Made by a program: the position numbers and the translations under genes. A DNA stretch of 33,002 nt from JBBATK01 sp039810585 (GTDB lineage Bacteria; Bacteroidota; Ignavibacteria; Kapaibacteriales; NICIL-2). The stretch is from positions 1-33,002 of the forward strand of contig JBDHXF010000043.1 in the NCBI GenBank assembly GCA_039810585.1, read 5' to 3'. Under the pieces are notes generated by a model, which worked only from the letters and a program-made list of their open reading frames with translations, was not told where the DNA came from and ran no database searches. Shown piece after piece: positions 25,363 through 32,872 of this stretch. Positions within the stretch are counted from its first letter, which is position 1, and each line of letters begins with the position of its first letter.

Positions 25363-26632
25363 AGTTGGCGTCATCATCCGTCACGAGTTTCTCACGCGCA
25401 TTCGCTCCAAAGCTTTTCTCATCGCTACATTGTTGGCTCCGGTTGGAATGCTTGTCCTGATCGTCGTCCCAATTATTTCGACGATGTTAACGGAGGAGAC
25501 CGCGAAGACGGTGGCGGTACGCGACCCACAGCATCACATCGACCAGCTTTTAGTAAAGAATGACAGTGCCATGTTCTTCAGCACCATGCTTAGTGTGGAT
25601 TCGTTGAAGTCACTCGTCAAGAACAAGACCATTGCCGCCTACGTTGTGGTTCCGGAAAGAGTGGACGGTTCCGACACCACCACCCTGTACTCATCGGGTG
25701 GTGGGGGATTGATGTTTTATGGAAAGGTGGAGGATGCCGTGAAAGCAGCGGTGCGACGTCAGCGCTTGTATGACCGCGGCGCCGATACCTCGATGATTTC
25801 CGTCCTCAATCAAGAGGTGTCGTACACAACGAAAAAGGTCAGCGATAAAGGCGTGGAAAAGGACAGCGGGGAAGCGCTTGCTGTGGTGGGCTACATCCTT
25901 GGCTTCATGATTTACATGATGATGTTCATCTACGGTGGCGTCGTCATGCGCGCTGTGCTCGAAGAAAAAACCAATCGCATCGTCGAGATCATTGCCTCAT
26001 CAGCCAAGCCCTTCGAAATCATGCTTGGTAAAATTGCGGGTGTGGGCGCTATGGGCCTGGTGCAAATCGTCCTTTGGATTGGCTTGTCGATGATGATGAC
26101 CACCTTCGCCGCACCATTACTCCGAGATCTGATGCACGCCAATGCTCAAGCCACTGCTCATGGAGTCCAGGCTGCACAAGGCGGAATGCCTGACTTTGCC
26201 ATTCCCTCGATTTCACCCTGGATTATCATCATGTTCGTGTTCTACTTCCTGAGTGGATACTTCCTCTATGCTTCGCTGTTCGCTGCGGTTGCAGCAGGGG
26301 CAGATCAGGAGCAGGACATGCAATCCTTGCAGTTGCCAATCACCTTGCCACTCATCATTCCTATGCTGTTCATTGGCAACATCATCAGCAATCCCGATGG
26401 AACGATGGCAGTCGTACTCTCGATGATTCCCTTGTTTACACCCGTCCTTATGATTGTCCGCATCGCCGCCACTCAGGTGCCTCTTTGGCAAATTGTGGGC
26501 TCGACCGTTCTGCTGGTGGCGACCTTTCTTGGCGCTGTCTGGGCTGCAGGTCGAATCTATCGCGTCGGTATTCTGTCGTACGGTAAAAAAGCCAGCTACG
26601 GCGATATGCTGCGCTGGCTCTTTCGAGCATAA
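25349..26632 (+). CDS. ABC-2 type permease (NatB-like)
   Basis: Membrane half of the exporter. ATG 25349 follows the strong site AAAGGAGG, itself within the ATPase gene. The 427 residues include an N-terminal membrane helix (IATLLAPVGMLVLIVVPII), an extracytoplasmic region of about 130 residues, and a C-terminal membrane domain with about five helices (from YILGFMIYMMMFIYG to VLLVATFLGAVWAAG). The conserved EIIASSAKPFEIMLGKI segment between the first helices of that domain marks the NatB/YhaP-like ABC-2 family. Partner ATPase is the gene just upstream. The pair ends in a strong terminator. Confidence 0.92.
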   Translation: MDLTKVGVIIRHEFLTRIRSKAFLIATLLAPVGMLVLIVVPIISTMLTEETAKTVAVRDPQHHIDQLLVKNDSAMFFSTMLSVDSLKSLVKNKTIAAYVVVPERVDGSDTTTLYSSGGGGLMFYGKVEDAVKAAVRRQRLYDRGADTSMISVLNQEVSYTTKKVSDKGVEKDSGEALAVVGYILGFMIYMMMFIYGGVVMRAVLEEKTNRIVEIIASSAKPFEIMLGKIAGVGAMGLVQIVLWIGLSMMMTTFAAPLLRDLMHANAQATAHGVQAAQGGMPDFAIPSISPWIIIMFVFYFLSGYFLYASLFAAVAAGADQEQDMQSLQLPITLPLIIPMLFIGNIISNPDGTMAVVLSMIPLFTPVLMIVRIAATQVPLWQIVGSTVLLVATFLGAVWAAGRIYRVGILSYGKKASYGDMLRWLFRA

Positions 26633-26658
26633 AGGGTATTTCGCAGGAAGGTCTGGTG

Positions 26659-26696
26659 CAAAGGACAGGTGAACGTCGCCTGTCCTTTGCTTTTTT
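26659..26696 (+). terminator. Rho-independent terminator of the ABC exporter operon
   Basis: CAAAGGACAGG (26659-26669) pairs perfectly with CCTGTCCTTTG (26679-26689), an 11-bp stem with a 9-base loop, followed by C and six T residues (26691-26696). It lies 26 bases after the permease stop. Confidence 0.93.
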
Positions 26697-26779
26697 GGGG
26701 GTCTCGTAACCCAGTATCCGCGCTCTCATAGCCATGCCGAGCCTTCTTTGTAAATTGGAGCGATATCTCGCACACAGCC

Positions 26780-27517
26780 ATGACTTTTTCTCTCCAGGAC
26801 GTTAGCGTTGCCTTCGACTCCATTCCCGCATTGGATGGTATTTCCTGCCGTATCGAGAGCGGAGCTGCTGTGCTGCTCACAGGAGCGACCGGAGCTGGGA
26901 AGACCACGTTTTTGTCGCTGCTCTACGCCCGCCAACTTCCCACCCATGGAAGTGTACAGATCGATGGCGTGGATTCCAAGGCGATGAAGGGTCGCACACT
27001 CCGAGCCACTCGTCAAAAAATCGGCGTGATTTTCCAAGATGCCAAACTCATCTCCTCGCTCAGCGCCTACGAAAACGCCATTGCGCCTCTGATCATTGCC
27101 GGCTTTAGCAAACGGGCCTCCGACAAACGCTGTCTTGAAATTTTAGCTGACCTCGGGATTTCTTATCTGCGCGACAAGATGCCGGATCAACTCTCGGGTG
27201 GTGAGCGACAGCTCGTGGCTCTCGCGCGAGCTATCATGAATCGTCCGGATTGCATTCTTGCCGACGAGCCTTCGGCTCAGTTGGATGGTAGTGTGGTCGA
27301 CCTTATTACTCGCACTCTCCTGCGCGAACACGCTCGAGGCGCCACCTTATTGGTCGCCACGCACGATCCCTTACTCATGAAAGCATTCGCCGGTACAGAG
27401 AGATTGAATCTCGTGGACGGACGGATCTCCACGATCGACGTGCTGAATGCTTCGGCAACAGCGTCGCGTTCCGAGATTCGGTTCAGTGCTCAGTCAGACA
27501 TTTCCATCAAGGGTTAG
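26780..27517 (+). CDS. ftsE: FtsE-like ABC transporter ATP-binding protein
   Basis: A 245-residue ATPase of the FtsE/LolD type. Walker A GATGAGKT is at 35-42, the Q-loop in VIFQDAKL, the signature LSGGERQ at 138-144, Walker B CILADEP at 158-164, and the H-loop in ATHDP. FtsE normally works with the membrane protein FtsX to regulate peptidoglycan hydrolysis at the division site. No ftsX adjoins it, which is common in this phylum, so the FtsE name is a resemblance-based assignment and a LolD-like role is the main alternative. It starts a tight operon with dapB and a GT2 gene. Confidence 0.85.
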   Translation: MTFSLQDVSVAFDSIPALDGISCRIESGAAVLLTGATGAGKTTFLSLLYARQLPTHGSVQIDGVDSKAMKGRTLRATRQKIGVIFQDAKLISSLSAYENAIAPLIIAGFSKRASDKRCLEILADLGISYLRDKMPDQLSGGERQLVALARAIMNRPDCILADEPSAQLDGSVVDLITRTLLREHARGATLLVATHDPLLMKAFAGTERLNLVDGRISTIDVLNASATASRSEIRFSAQSDISIKG

Positions 27518-27523
27518 GCAGGA

Positions 27524-28315
27524 ATGGATATCGTGCTCGTCGGATATGGTCGTATGGGAAAAGAAATCGAGGCCATCGCACTCAAGCGCGGACACCGCAT
27601 CAGTCGTCGCTTCGACGCTGAGCATCCTGCAACTGGGGCGGAAATGAGCGGTGACGTCGTGATCGACTTTAGCACAGCCGACGCGTTGTTTTTCAATGTC
27701 TCCCTTGCCTTTGATAACGGTCTCCCAATCGTTGTTGGCAGCACCGGTTGGAATGACAAGCTCCCGGCTCTGCGAGCGCTCGTGGAACAACTCGGCGCCT
27801 CGCTCATCTATTCGTCAAACTTCTCACCAGGGATGCAGATCTTTCAGCGCGTGGTCAGACGGGCAGCAGAGTTGGCAAATACCATGGATGACTACGACCT
27901 CGTGCTCCACGAGTGGCATCATCGCCACAAAGCCGATAGTCCCAGCGGTACTGCACTCAGTCTTGCGGAGATTGTGCTTTCCGAAGTTGAGCGAAAGACT
28001 CAACTCAACGTTGAGACCTCACACGGTGTCATTAATCCTTCGGATCTACATCTCACGAGCTCACGCGTGGGTTCAGTCCCCGGCACACACATGCTTATGG
28101 TGGACTCCGATGCCGATAGCATTGAACTGTGGCATCGCGCCAAGAACCGTCAGGGCTTTGCCCTCGGCTCCGTCCTCGCCGCCGAATGGATCGTCAGCCA
28201 TCCCGGTTTCCACGAATTCGCTGCGGTGTTCGACCAACTTCTTCGTGATCTGCACGAAGCCGCACTGAAGCAAAACGCTCAGGGAAATGAGTCGCCGCAG
28301 TCCGGCCAACACTGA
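27524..28315 (+). CDS. dapB: 4-hydroxy-tetrahydrodipicolinate reductase
   Basis: NAD(P)H-dependent step of the diaminopimelate/lysine pathway, converting hydroxy-tetrahydrodipicolinate to tetrahydrodipicolinate. It has 263 residues, normal for the family. The nucleotide site is VGYGRMG at 6-12. The catalytic block is EWHHRHKADSPSGTA near 130-144, with the His pair (132-133), Lys136 and PSGTA that bind the substrate. It begins 6 bases after the FtsE-like stop and is followed by the GT2 gene after 8 bases, so the three are co-transcribed. The rest of the dap genes are not in the window. Confidence 0.95.
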   Translation: MDIVLVGYGRMGKEIEAIALKRGHRISRRFDAEHPATGAEMSGDVVIDFSTADALFFNVSLAFDNGLPIVVGSTGWNDKLPALRALVEQLGASLIYSSNFSPGMQIFQRVVRRAAELANTMDDYDLVLHEWHHRHKADSPSGTALSLAEIVLSEVERKTQLNVETSHGVINPSDLHLTSSRVGSVPGTHMLMVDSDADSIELWHRAKNRQGFALGSVLAAEWIVSHPGFHEFAAVFDQLLRDLHEAALKQNAQGNESPQSGQH

Positions 28316-28323
28316 GGCACCGC

Positions 28324-29232
28324 ATGCTTTTCGACGTCATCGTTCCTACCTACAACAATCAAGCAGAATTACAAGCCTGCATCGAAGCATTGCAGCGCCA
28401 AACACTCAGAGACTGCCGCGTTCTCGTTTGCGTTGACGGCTCAACGGATAGCACGCTTGAGTACTTGCACGGCACGGACTTTAGCATTGAAGTGCTCGTA
28501 TTACAGCATGACGATACAAGCAATCATGGTCGCTCCGCCGCTCGTAATCTGGCTTTAGCTCATCTGCAAAGCAGGTATGTCTGTCTCTTGGATTCAGATC
28601 TTGTCCCACAGGACGAAATGCTGCAGCGTCATGCGAAGCTGCTCGAAAAGCGTGACTGCATCTCGCTCGGCGACGTTCGCTACACGAGTGCCGATCACAA
28701 CCTTTGGTCAGCCTACTCGCAGAGTCGCGGAAAGAATAAGTTTTGCGACGGTCGGAGCATTCCCTACTACTACCTGGCCACCGGCAACTGCGCACATCGC
28801 ACAGAGCTGTTTACCGCTGTTCGCGGCTTTGACGAGGAGTTCCATGGTTATGGCGGTGAAGACACCGACTACGGCATTCGTCTGCACCAACACTGTGCGC
28901 TAGATGTTGTGTTTAACGAGCGGGCAGTTGCTCTGTCTGCCATGGACAAAGACCTGGACTTTGCCCTGCAACAGTTGGAAGATTTCGGCTACGGAAACCT
29001 TTCTTTACTGCATCGAAAGTATCCGCGCGAGCTTGACATGTACTTTCTAGGTCGTATGTGCGGACGTAGTATGACGGATCGTCTCATGCGTCTCTGCCTG
29101 CATCCAAGTCTCTCGCAGTTTGTGCAGGACCTCGCCCCAACCTTTCCCACACCCATCGCGATTCGCATGCTGCGCTACTGCGTTCTCTCTCGCATGTACT
29201 TCGGATTTAAACGCCGGACATCACTCAGATGA
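28324..29232 (+). CDS. Glycosyltransferase family 2
   Basis: A 302-residue GT-A enzyme that adds a sugar from a nucleotide donor to an acceptor, probably an envelope polysaccharide or glycolipid. The nucleotide-binding start is DVIVPTYNN with VCVDGSTDST. The metal-binding DXD is DSD at 90-92 (CLLDSDLVP). GYGGEDTDYG at about 175-184 supplies the catalytic acid region and resembles the C-terminal part of galactosyltransferase-type GT2 enzymes. No membrane segment is seen. As the last gene of the ftsE-dapB-GT2 unit, it may tie cell-envelope sugar transfer to wall-precursor synthesis, but its acceptor is unknown. Confidence 0.9.
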   Translation: MLFDVIVPTYNNQAELQACIEALQRQTLRDCRVLVCVDGSTDSTLEYLHGTDFSIEVLVLQHDDTSNHGRSAARNLALAHLQSRYVCLLDSDLVPQDEMLQRHAKLLEKRDCISLGDVRYTSADHNLWSAYSQSRGKNKFCDGRSIPYYYLATGNCAHRTELFTAVRGFDEEFHGYGGEDTDYGIRLHQHCALDVVFNERAVALSAMDKDLDFALQQLEDFGYGNLSLLHRKYPRELDMYFLGRMCGRSMTDRLMRLCLHPSLSQFVQDLAPTFPTPIAIRMLRYCVLSRMYFGFKRRTSLR

Positions 29233-29275
29233 CATCAGCGTTTAGCCCAAACGCAAATTGTCGTACAGGTGATCA

Positions 29276-29307
29276 TAATACGTGCAGCACATGTGCTGCA
29301 CGTATTA
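29276..29307. repeat. Perfect 32-bp palindrome, REP-like
   Basis: The left half TAATACGTGCAGCACA (29276-29291) is the exact reverse complement of 29292-29307, giving 16 pairs with no loop. It lies between the convergent GT2 and proS genes. Its inner GTGC/GCAC arms recur at 32081 and 32781. No T run follows, so it is more likely a REP-like element or a protein-binding site than a standard terminator. Confidence 0.9.
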
Positions 29308-29387
29308 GAAGTCCCAAGCAGATCACCGTTCGCCAAGCTCATACACATTCAATTCTCAGCTGATGTTTTTCTATGATAGATATGAAG

Positions 29388-29415
29388 AAGGGCCACACCG
29401 ATTGGTGCGTCCCTT
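29388..29415 (-). terminator. Hairpin, possible proS terminator
   Basis: A 12-pair imperfect stem (AAGGG and CACC arms against GGTG and CCCTT, two mismatches) with loop GATT, 36 bases past the proS stop on the minus strand. The minus-strand 3' side is moderately T-rich (CTTCTTCATATCTAT) without a clean T run. Confidence 0.5.
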
Positions 29416-29450
29416 TGGGGAATTGTCAGCAGTTCTTTAAACGCAGTATC

Positions 29451-30917
29451 TCAATACGCCTTTGCAAACAGAACCCGTTGAGTGCTTGGCGCGCCGCTTA
29501 GAACACAGGTTCCGGCTTCTTGCGGATTGTTCAGCGGGATGCAGCGGATGGTTGCTTTGGTTTCTTCCTTGATACGATCTTCGGTTTCGCCGGTGCCGTC
29601 CCAGTGCGCAGAGATGAAACCACCTTTGGTTTCGAGCACCTCTTTGAATTCGGCATAGGAATTCACGGGGGTGATGTTGGAGTCGAGGAAGGCCTTCGCT
29701 CGATTGTAGAGAGATGACTGAATATCATCGAGAGTGGTGCGAATGGTTTCAACTACGGTGTCCAGCGAGACGGTCATTTTTTCCTTCGTATCTCGACGTG
29801 CCAGTTCCACGGTGCGGTTTTCCAAGTCACGTTTACCGATTGCCACGCGCAGGGGAATGCCGCGCATCTCGTACTCGGCAAATTTGAAGCCGGAGCGCTT
29901 CGTGTCGTCCGTATCATAACGGACGCTGATGCCGAGCGCTTGGAGTTGATTCATGATATCATGCGCTACCGCATCGACGGCTTCACCGGTGGTTGGAATT
30001 GGAACGATCACCACTTGGAAGGGAGCGAGTTTTGGGGGCAGAACGAGGCCGTCGTCATCGGAGTGCGACATAATCAGCGCGCCCACCATGCGAGTACTGA
30101 CGCCCCATGAGGTGGCCCAGACGTAGTCCAACTGGTTTTGCGCATTCGAGAACTGCACATCAAACGCTTTGGCGAAATTTTGTCCCAAGAAGTGCGATGT
30201 CCCCGCCTGCAAAGCCTTTCCATCCTGCATCAATGCCTCAATGCAATAGGTATCCTCAGCGCCGGCAAAGCGTTCGTTGGCAGACTTCACGCCGCGGATC
30301 ACGGGCATGGCCATCACTTGCTCTGCAAAGTCGGCGTAGACGTTGAGCATGCGCACTGTTTCTTCAACTGCTTCCTCGCGAGTGGCATGGGCGGTATGAC
30401 CTTCTTGCCACAGAAACTCAGCCGTGCGAAGGAAGGGGCGTGTGCGCATTTCCCAGCGCACGATGTTGGCCCACTGGTTAATAAGCAAAGGCAAATCCCG
30501 ATAGGATTGAATCCAATCGCGATAGGTATTCCAGATAATGGTCTCAGAAGTCGGACGCACAATCAGTTCTTCTTCAAGCTTTGCCGACGGATCGACCACC
30601 ACTCCCGAACCATCGGGCGCGTTCATGAGGCGGTGGTGAGTGACAACAGCACACTCTTTGGCGAATCCTTCTACGTGCGCCGCTTCGCGGCTGAGGAAAC
30701 TCTTGGGGATGAAAATCGGGAAGTAGGCATTGACGTGTCCGGTAGCCTTGAAGCGGGCATCCAGATCGTCTCTCATTTTCTCCCAAATCGCATAACCATG
30801 CGGCTTGATCACCATGCACCCACGAACGGCAGAATGATCCGCCAGCCCTGCTTTGGACACGATGTCGTTATACCACGCCGAGTAATCCACACTCCGAGGA
30901 GTGATTTCCTTTGCCAT
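29451..30917 (-). CDS. proS: Prolyl-tRNA synthetase, archaeal/eukaryote-type (type 3)
   Basis: Charges tRNA-Pro with proline. From ATG 30917 it has 488 residues, the compact type without the bacterial editing insertion. Class II motifs are visible: motif 1 region with VRPTSETIIW, motif 2 VRWEMRTRPFLRTAEFLWQE, and motif 3 with TSWGVSTRMVGALIM. The anticodon-binding domain follows (about 290-390), and the chain ends in a C-terminal domain finishing FAKAY, where the type 3 enzymes end in Tyr. An in-frame ATG at 30953 exists, but the -7 element TACATTTG lies between the two, so 30917 is preferred. It is divergent from mazEF with a 152-base shared upstream region. Confidence 0.95.
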   Translation of the reverse strand: MAKEITPRSVDYSAWYNDIVSKAGLADHSAVRGCMVIKPHGYAIWEKMRDDLDARFKATGHVNAYFPIFIPKSFLSREAAHVEGFAKECAVVTHHRLMNAPDGSGVVVDPSAKLEEELIVRPTSETIIWNTYRDWIQSYRDLPLLINQWANIVRWEMRTRPFLRTAEFLWQEGHTAHATREEAVEETVRMLNVYADFAEQVMAMPVIRGVKSANERFAGAEDTYCIEALMQDGKALQAGTSHFLGQNFAKAFDVQFSNAQNQLDYVWATSWGVSTRMVGALIMSHSDDDGLVLPPKLAPFQVVIVPIPTTGEAVDAVAHDIMNQLQALGISVRYDTDDTKRSGFKFAEYEMRGIPLRVAIGKRDLENRTVELARRDTKEKMTVSLDTVVETIRTTLDDIQSSLYNRAKAFLDSNITPVNSYAEFKEVLETKGGFISAHWDGTGETEDRIKEETKATIRCIPLNNPQEAGTCVLSGAPSTQRVLFAKAY

Positions 30918-30940
30918 GAACGTACCTAAAAAGTGAACCA

Positions 30941-30948
30941 CAAATGTA
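30941..30948 (-). promoter_or_regulatory. -7 element for proS (TACATTTG)
   Basis: The minus strand reads TACATTTG, an exact TAnnTTTG match, 24 bases upstream of the start at 30917. The -33 TTG is not clear. It decides the start choice. Confidence 0.55.
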
Positions 30949-31006
30949 CGCATTTTTAGGTGGGGTTAAAGATGCGTTCTGTGCCGATGAGTAAAGGTGT
31001 GACCCA

Positions 31007-31036
31007 TTGCGGAATGCCGTTTACCGAGTACATTTG
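31007..31036 (+). promoter_or_regulatory. Bacteroidota-type promoter for mazEF
   Basis: TTG at 31007-31009 and TACATTTG at 31029-31036 are 19 bases apart, within the accepted range. Transcription would start near 31043, leaving a leader of about 27 bases before the ATG at 31070. Inverted to the proS -7 element, which has the same eight bases. Confidence 0.7.
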
Positions 31037-31069
31037 TAGAGTCATTGTATATACATAATTGCAACCCGT

Positions 31070-31312
31070 ATGACGGCCAAATTGATGAGGTGGGGGAATA
31101 GCGTGGCGCTGAGAATTCCAAAGTCGGCGTTGAATGACGCAGGAATGGAAGAGGGAATGACCGTGACCATAGAGGCATTTGAGGGCAAGGTGACCGTGGA
31201 GAGAGCCAAAAAAAAACACTACGATCTCCGCGAGTTGTTGCATGAGATTGGCCCAGGAAAACGTCATAAAGAATCGTGGACCGACGACGCGAAAGGTCAT
31301 GAGGAATGGTAA
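31070..31312 (+). CDS. mazE: MazE-family antitoxin (AbrB/SpoVT-type)
   Basis: An 80-residue antitoxin that would neutralise MazF and repress the operon. The N-terminal swapped-hairpin DNA-binding domain (1-45) is clear: KLMRWGNSVALRIPKSALNDAGMEEGMTV matches the MazE/AbrB pattern. The acidic and basic C-terminus (about 46-80) is the toxin-binding arm. It overlaps mazF by 7 bases (ATGGTAA). It contains a run of nine A residues at 31208-31216 encoding three Lys codons, a potential slippage site. Confidence 0.92.
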   Translation: MTAKLMRWGNSVALRIPKSALNDAGMEEGMTVTIEAFEGKVTVERAKKKHYDLRELLHEIGPGKRHKESWTDDAKGHEEW

Positions 31313-31578
31313 AGCGAGTACGCTATGTTCCGGAACGCGGTGATATCGTGTGGGTGGATTTCAATCCTCAGGCCGGTCATGAGCAGGCCGGTCGCAGACC
31401 GGCCCTAATTGTTTCTCCTCAGGAGTACAATGAAAAAGTGGGTCTGTCCATTGCCTGCCCACTCACAAGAAACATCAAAGGCTACCCCTTTGAAGTTGTC
31501 GTCAACACCAAATCCATATCCGGCGTAATACTGTCCGATCATGTGAAGAGCATTGAGACTGGAAAGCCAGAAACGTGA
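31306..31578 (+). CDS. mazF: MazF-family mRNA interferase, frameshifted near its C-terminus
   Basis: A ribosome-independent endoribonuclease toxin. The N-terminal 80 residues match MazF: GDIVWVDFNPQAGHEQAGRRPALIVSP, then CPLTRN and GVILSDHVKS. The open frame ends at 31578 after only 90 residues, where MazF proteins are usually about 110-120. If the reading frame is shifted by one base back at about 31554-31560, the downstream sequence reads W-KARNVSFIEKAPAEAVEE and ends in LAKLNALLR at a TAG (31647-31649), the normal MazF tail. The shift is explained by an extra GA in GAGACTGG (family expects GACTGG). The toxin is therefore probably inactivated or altered, unless the shift is a sequencing error. 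Confidence 0.88.
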   Translation: MVKRVRYVPERGDIVWVDFNPQAGHEQAGRRPALIVSPQEYNEKVGLSIACPLTRNIKGYPFEVVVNTKSISGVILSDHVKSIETGKPET

Positions 31579-31649
31579 GCTTCATCGAGAAAGCGCCTGC
31601 AGAGGCCGTTGAAGAGACTCTGGCCAAATTGAACGCGCTATTGCGGTAG

Positions 31650-32137
31650 ACCCTCAAATCTCAGGGCATACAATTCTGTCGTTCGGACTCTCCTATGCAC
31701 TTCGGGACAGGAGTGTATCTGGTCGAACAATGCTGTCTGCTTGTTGACTCAGTCCTTACATACGGCGCTAGTCTGGGGTGCATGAGATTTGTGATCAACG
31801 TCACGGCGTCACGTCATGGTGTAGGACAGCCGTTCGGACTCCTCTGAGGCTCATGCCCGATTTAGGACTTTACGAAGGAGTATAAATGCTAGATAAAGAT
31901 CAACTCATTGGCGCCTTGCATACGCAGAGCATATAAATTCACGACAAAAATCTAAGCACGCTCAATTCTCGTACATACGCTTGAGGCTCTAAGTGTCGCA
32001 AGTGTGAATTTTGCGTGCTGATACCCCGCGAGCAAAATAGACGGCTCAGAAGAAAACACGATACACGTTGACATTCGCAGCGTGCTGCGCGCAGCACGAG
32101 GAGTTTGGTGTAATCATTCTCAACTATTGGAGTAACG
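31650..32137. other. Gene-free stretch of mixed non-coding sequence
   Basis: About 490 bases with no called gene. It includes two copies of CGTTCGGACT (about 31679 and 31829), a 16-codon frame with a strong AAGGAG site (31886-31936, see findings), and the palindrome at 32081-32098. No domain was recognised in any frame. It may be decayed DNA next to the mazEF locus. Confidence 0.5.
32081..32098. repeat. Perfect 18-bp palindrome
   Basis: CGTGCTGCG (32081-32089) is the exact reverse complement of 32090-32098. It is 39 bases upstream of the outer-membrane protein start and shares the GTGCTGC/GCAGCAC arms with the palindrome at 29276. It could be an operator or a REP-like element. Confidence 0.8.
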
Positions 32138-32632
32138 ATGAGTATGCTACGATCGATCGGACTTATCCTATTGTGTTCAACAACTGTTGTCTTTGCGGGT
32201 GGACCACGCGGGAAGACATTTGGTTTTGGCTTGGTGGCGGGAGACCCCTTAGGGGCAACAGCGAAATTCTGGAATAGCTCGACTACGGCATTTGCGCTTG
32301 GTGTCGGTGGATCCTACTATGGTTCGTTAAGGGTTGGAGGAGACTATCTCTGGCATTTCAACGCCTTCAACTCCTCGCAGGTCAACCTCTATGCGGGTCC
32401 GGGAGTGGTGTTAGGTTTCGGTACGTTTCACGATGGATGGTGGTATGAGCATGGTAAATGGGTGCGTTCGTCCGGTGACGTGGGTATCGCCGTGCGAGGT
32501 GTGATGGGCATCGATTTTATGCCAAGAAATTCTTCAATCGAACTGTTCATGGAAGCCGGTCCACTGATCAACATCTCGCCGGGCTCCTTTAGCGCCTTCG
32601 ACTTTGCTATTGGCATACGATTCTATCCATAG
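32138..32632 (+). CDS. Small outer-membrane beta-barrel protein
   Basis: A 164-residue protein starting at ATG 32138 behind GGAG. The signal peptide ends at VVFA (about residue 20). The mature chain alternates short hydrophobic and aromatic strands with Gly-rich turns (GVGGSYYGSLRVGGDYLWHF, FDFAIGIRFYP at the end), the pattern of a small eight-stranded outer-membrane barrel. I do not recognise a named family. It is flanked by palindromic elements on both sides. Confidence 0.75.
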   Translation: MSMLRSIGLILLCSTTVVFAGGPRGKTFGFGLVAGDPLGATAKFWNSSTTAFALGVGGSYYGSLRVGGDYLWHFNAFNSSQVNLYAGPGVVLGFGTFHDGWWYEHGKWVRSSGDVGIAVRGVMGIDFMPRNSSIELFMEAGPLINISPGSFSAFDFAIGIRFYP

Positions 32633-32780
32633 ACTGTGATGCGAATGACATTTTAGCCTGGGTTGAGTGAAACTGACACCAGGCTGACAAATCAAGGAAA
32701 CGAAGGATAGGTTCTTCGTATTGATGTTCAAGGGGCATGCAGCTCCGCTATTGTGTTTGTTGGTTGTCTGACGTCGTCGT

Positions 32781-32803
32781 CGTGGGGCACAAAGTGCCGC
32801 ACG
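32781..32803. repeat. Imperfect palindrome, REP-like
   Basis: CGTG-G-GGCAC, loop AAA, GTGCC-G-CACG: nine pairs with one G-G mismatch, followed by TATTGA, much like the TATTA that closes the 29.3-kb palindrome. It lies after the outer-membrane gene and before the hydrolase promoter. Confidence 0.8.
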
Positions 32804-32836
32804 TATTGAAAGATATCTGAACGACATGGCTGTGCG

Positions 32837-32844
32837 TAGTTTTG
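32837..32844 (+). promoter_or_regulatory. Possible -7 element (TAGTTTTG) for the alpha/beta hydrolase
   Basis: An exact TAnnTTTG match 29 bases before the ATG at 32873. The nearest TTG upstream is 28 bases away, outside the normal spacing. Confidence 0.45.
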
Positions 32845-32872
32845 GAGTAAGCACCAACGTCACAGCCACCGT

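Noticed and set aside
30138..30929. Plus-strand frame of 263 codons across proS
   Set aside because: Antisense shadow of proS, which has complete class II synthetase motifs on the minus strand.
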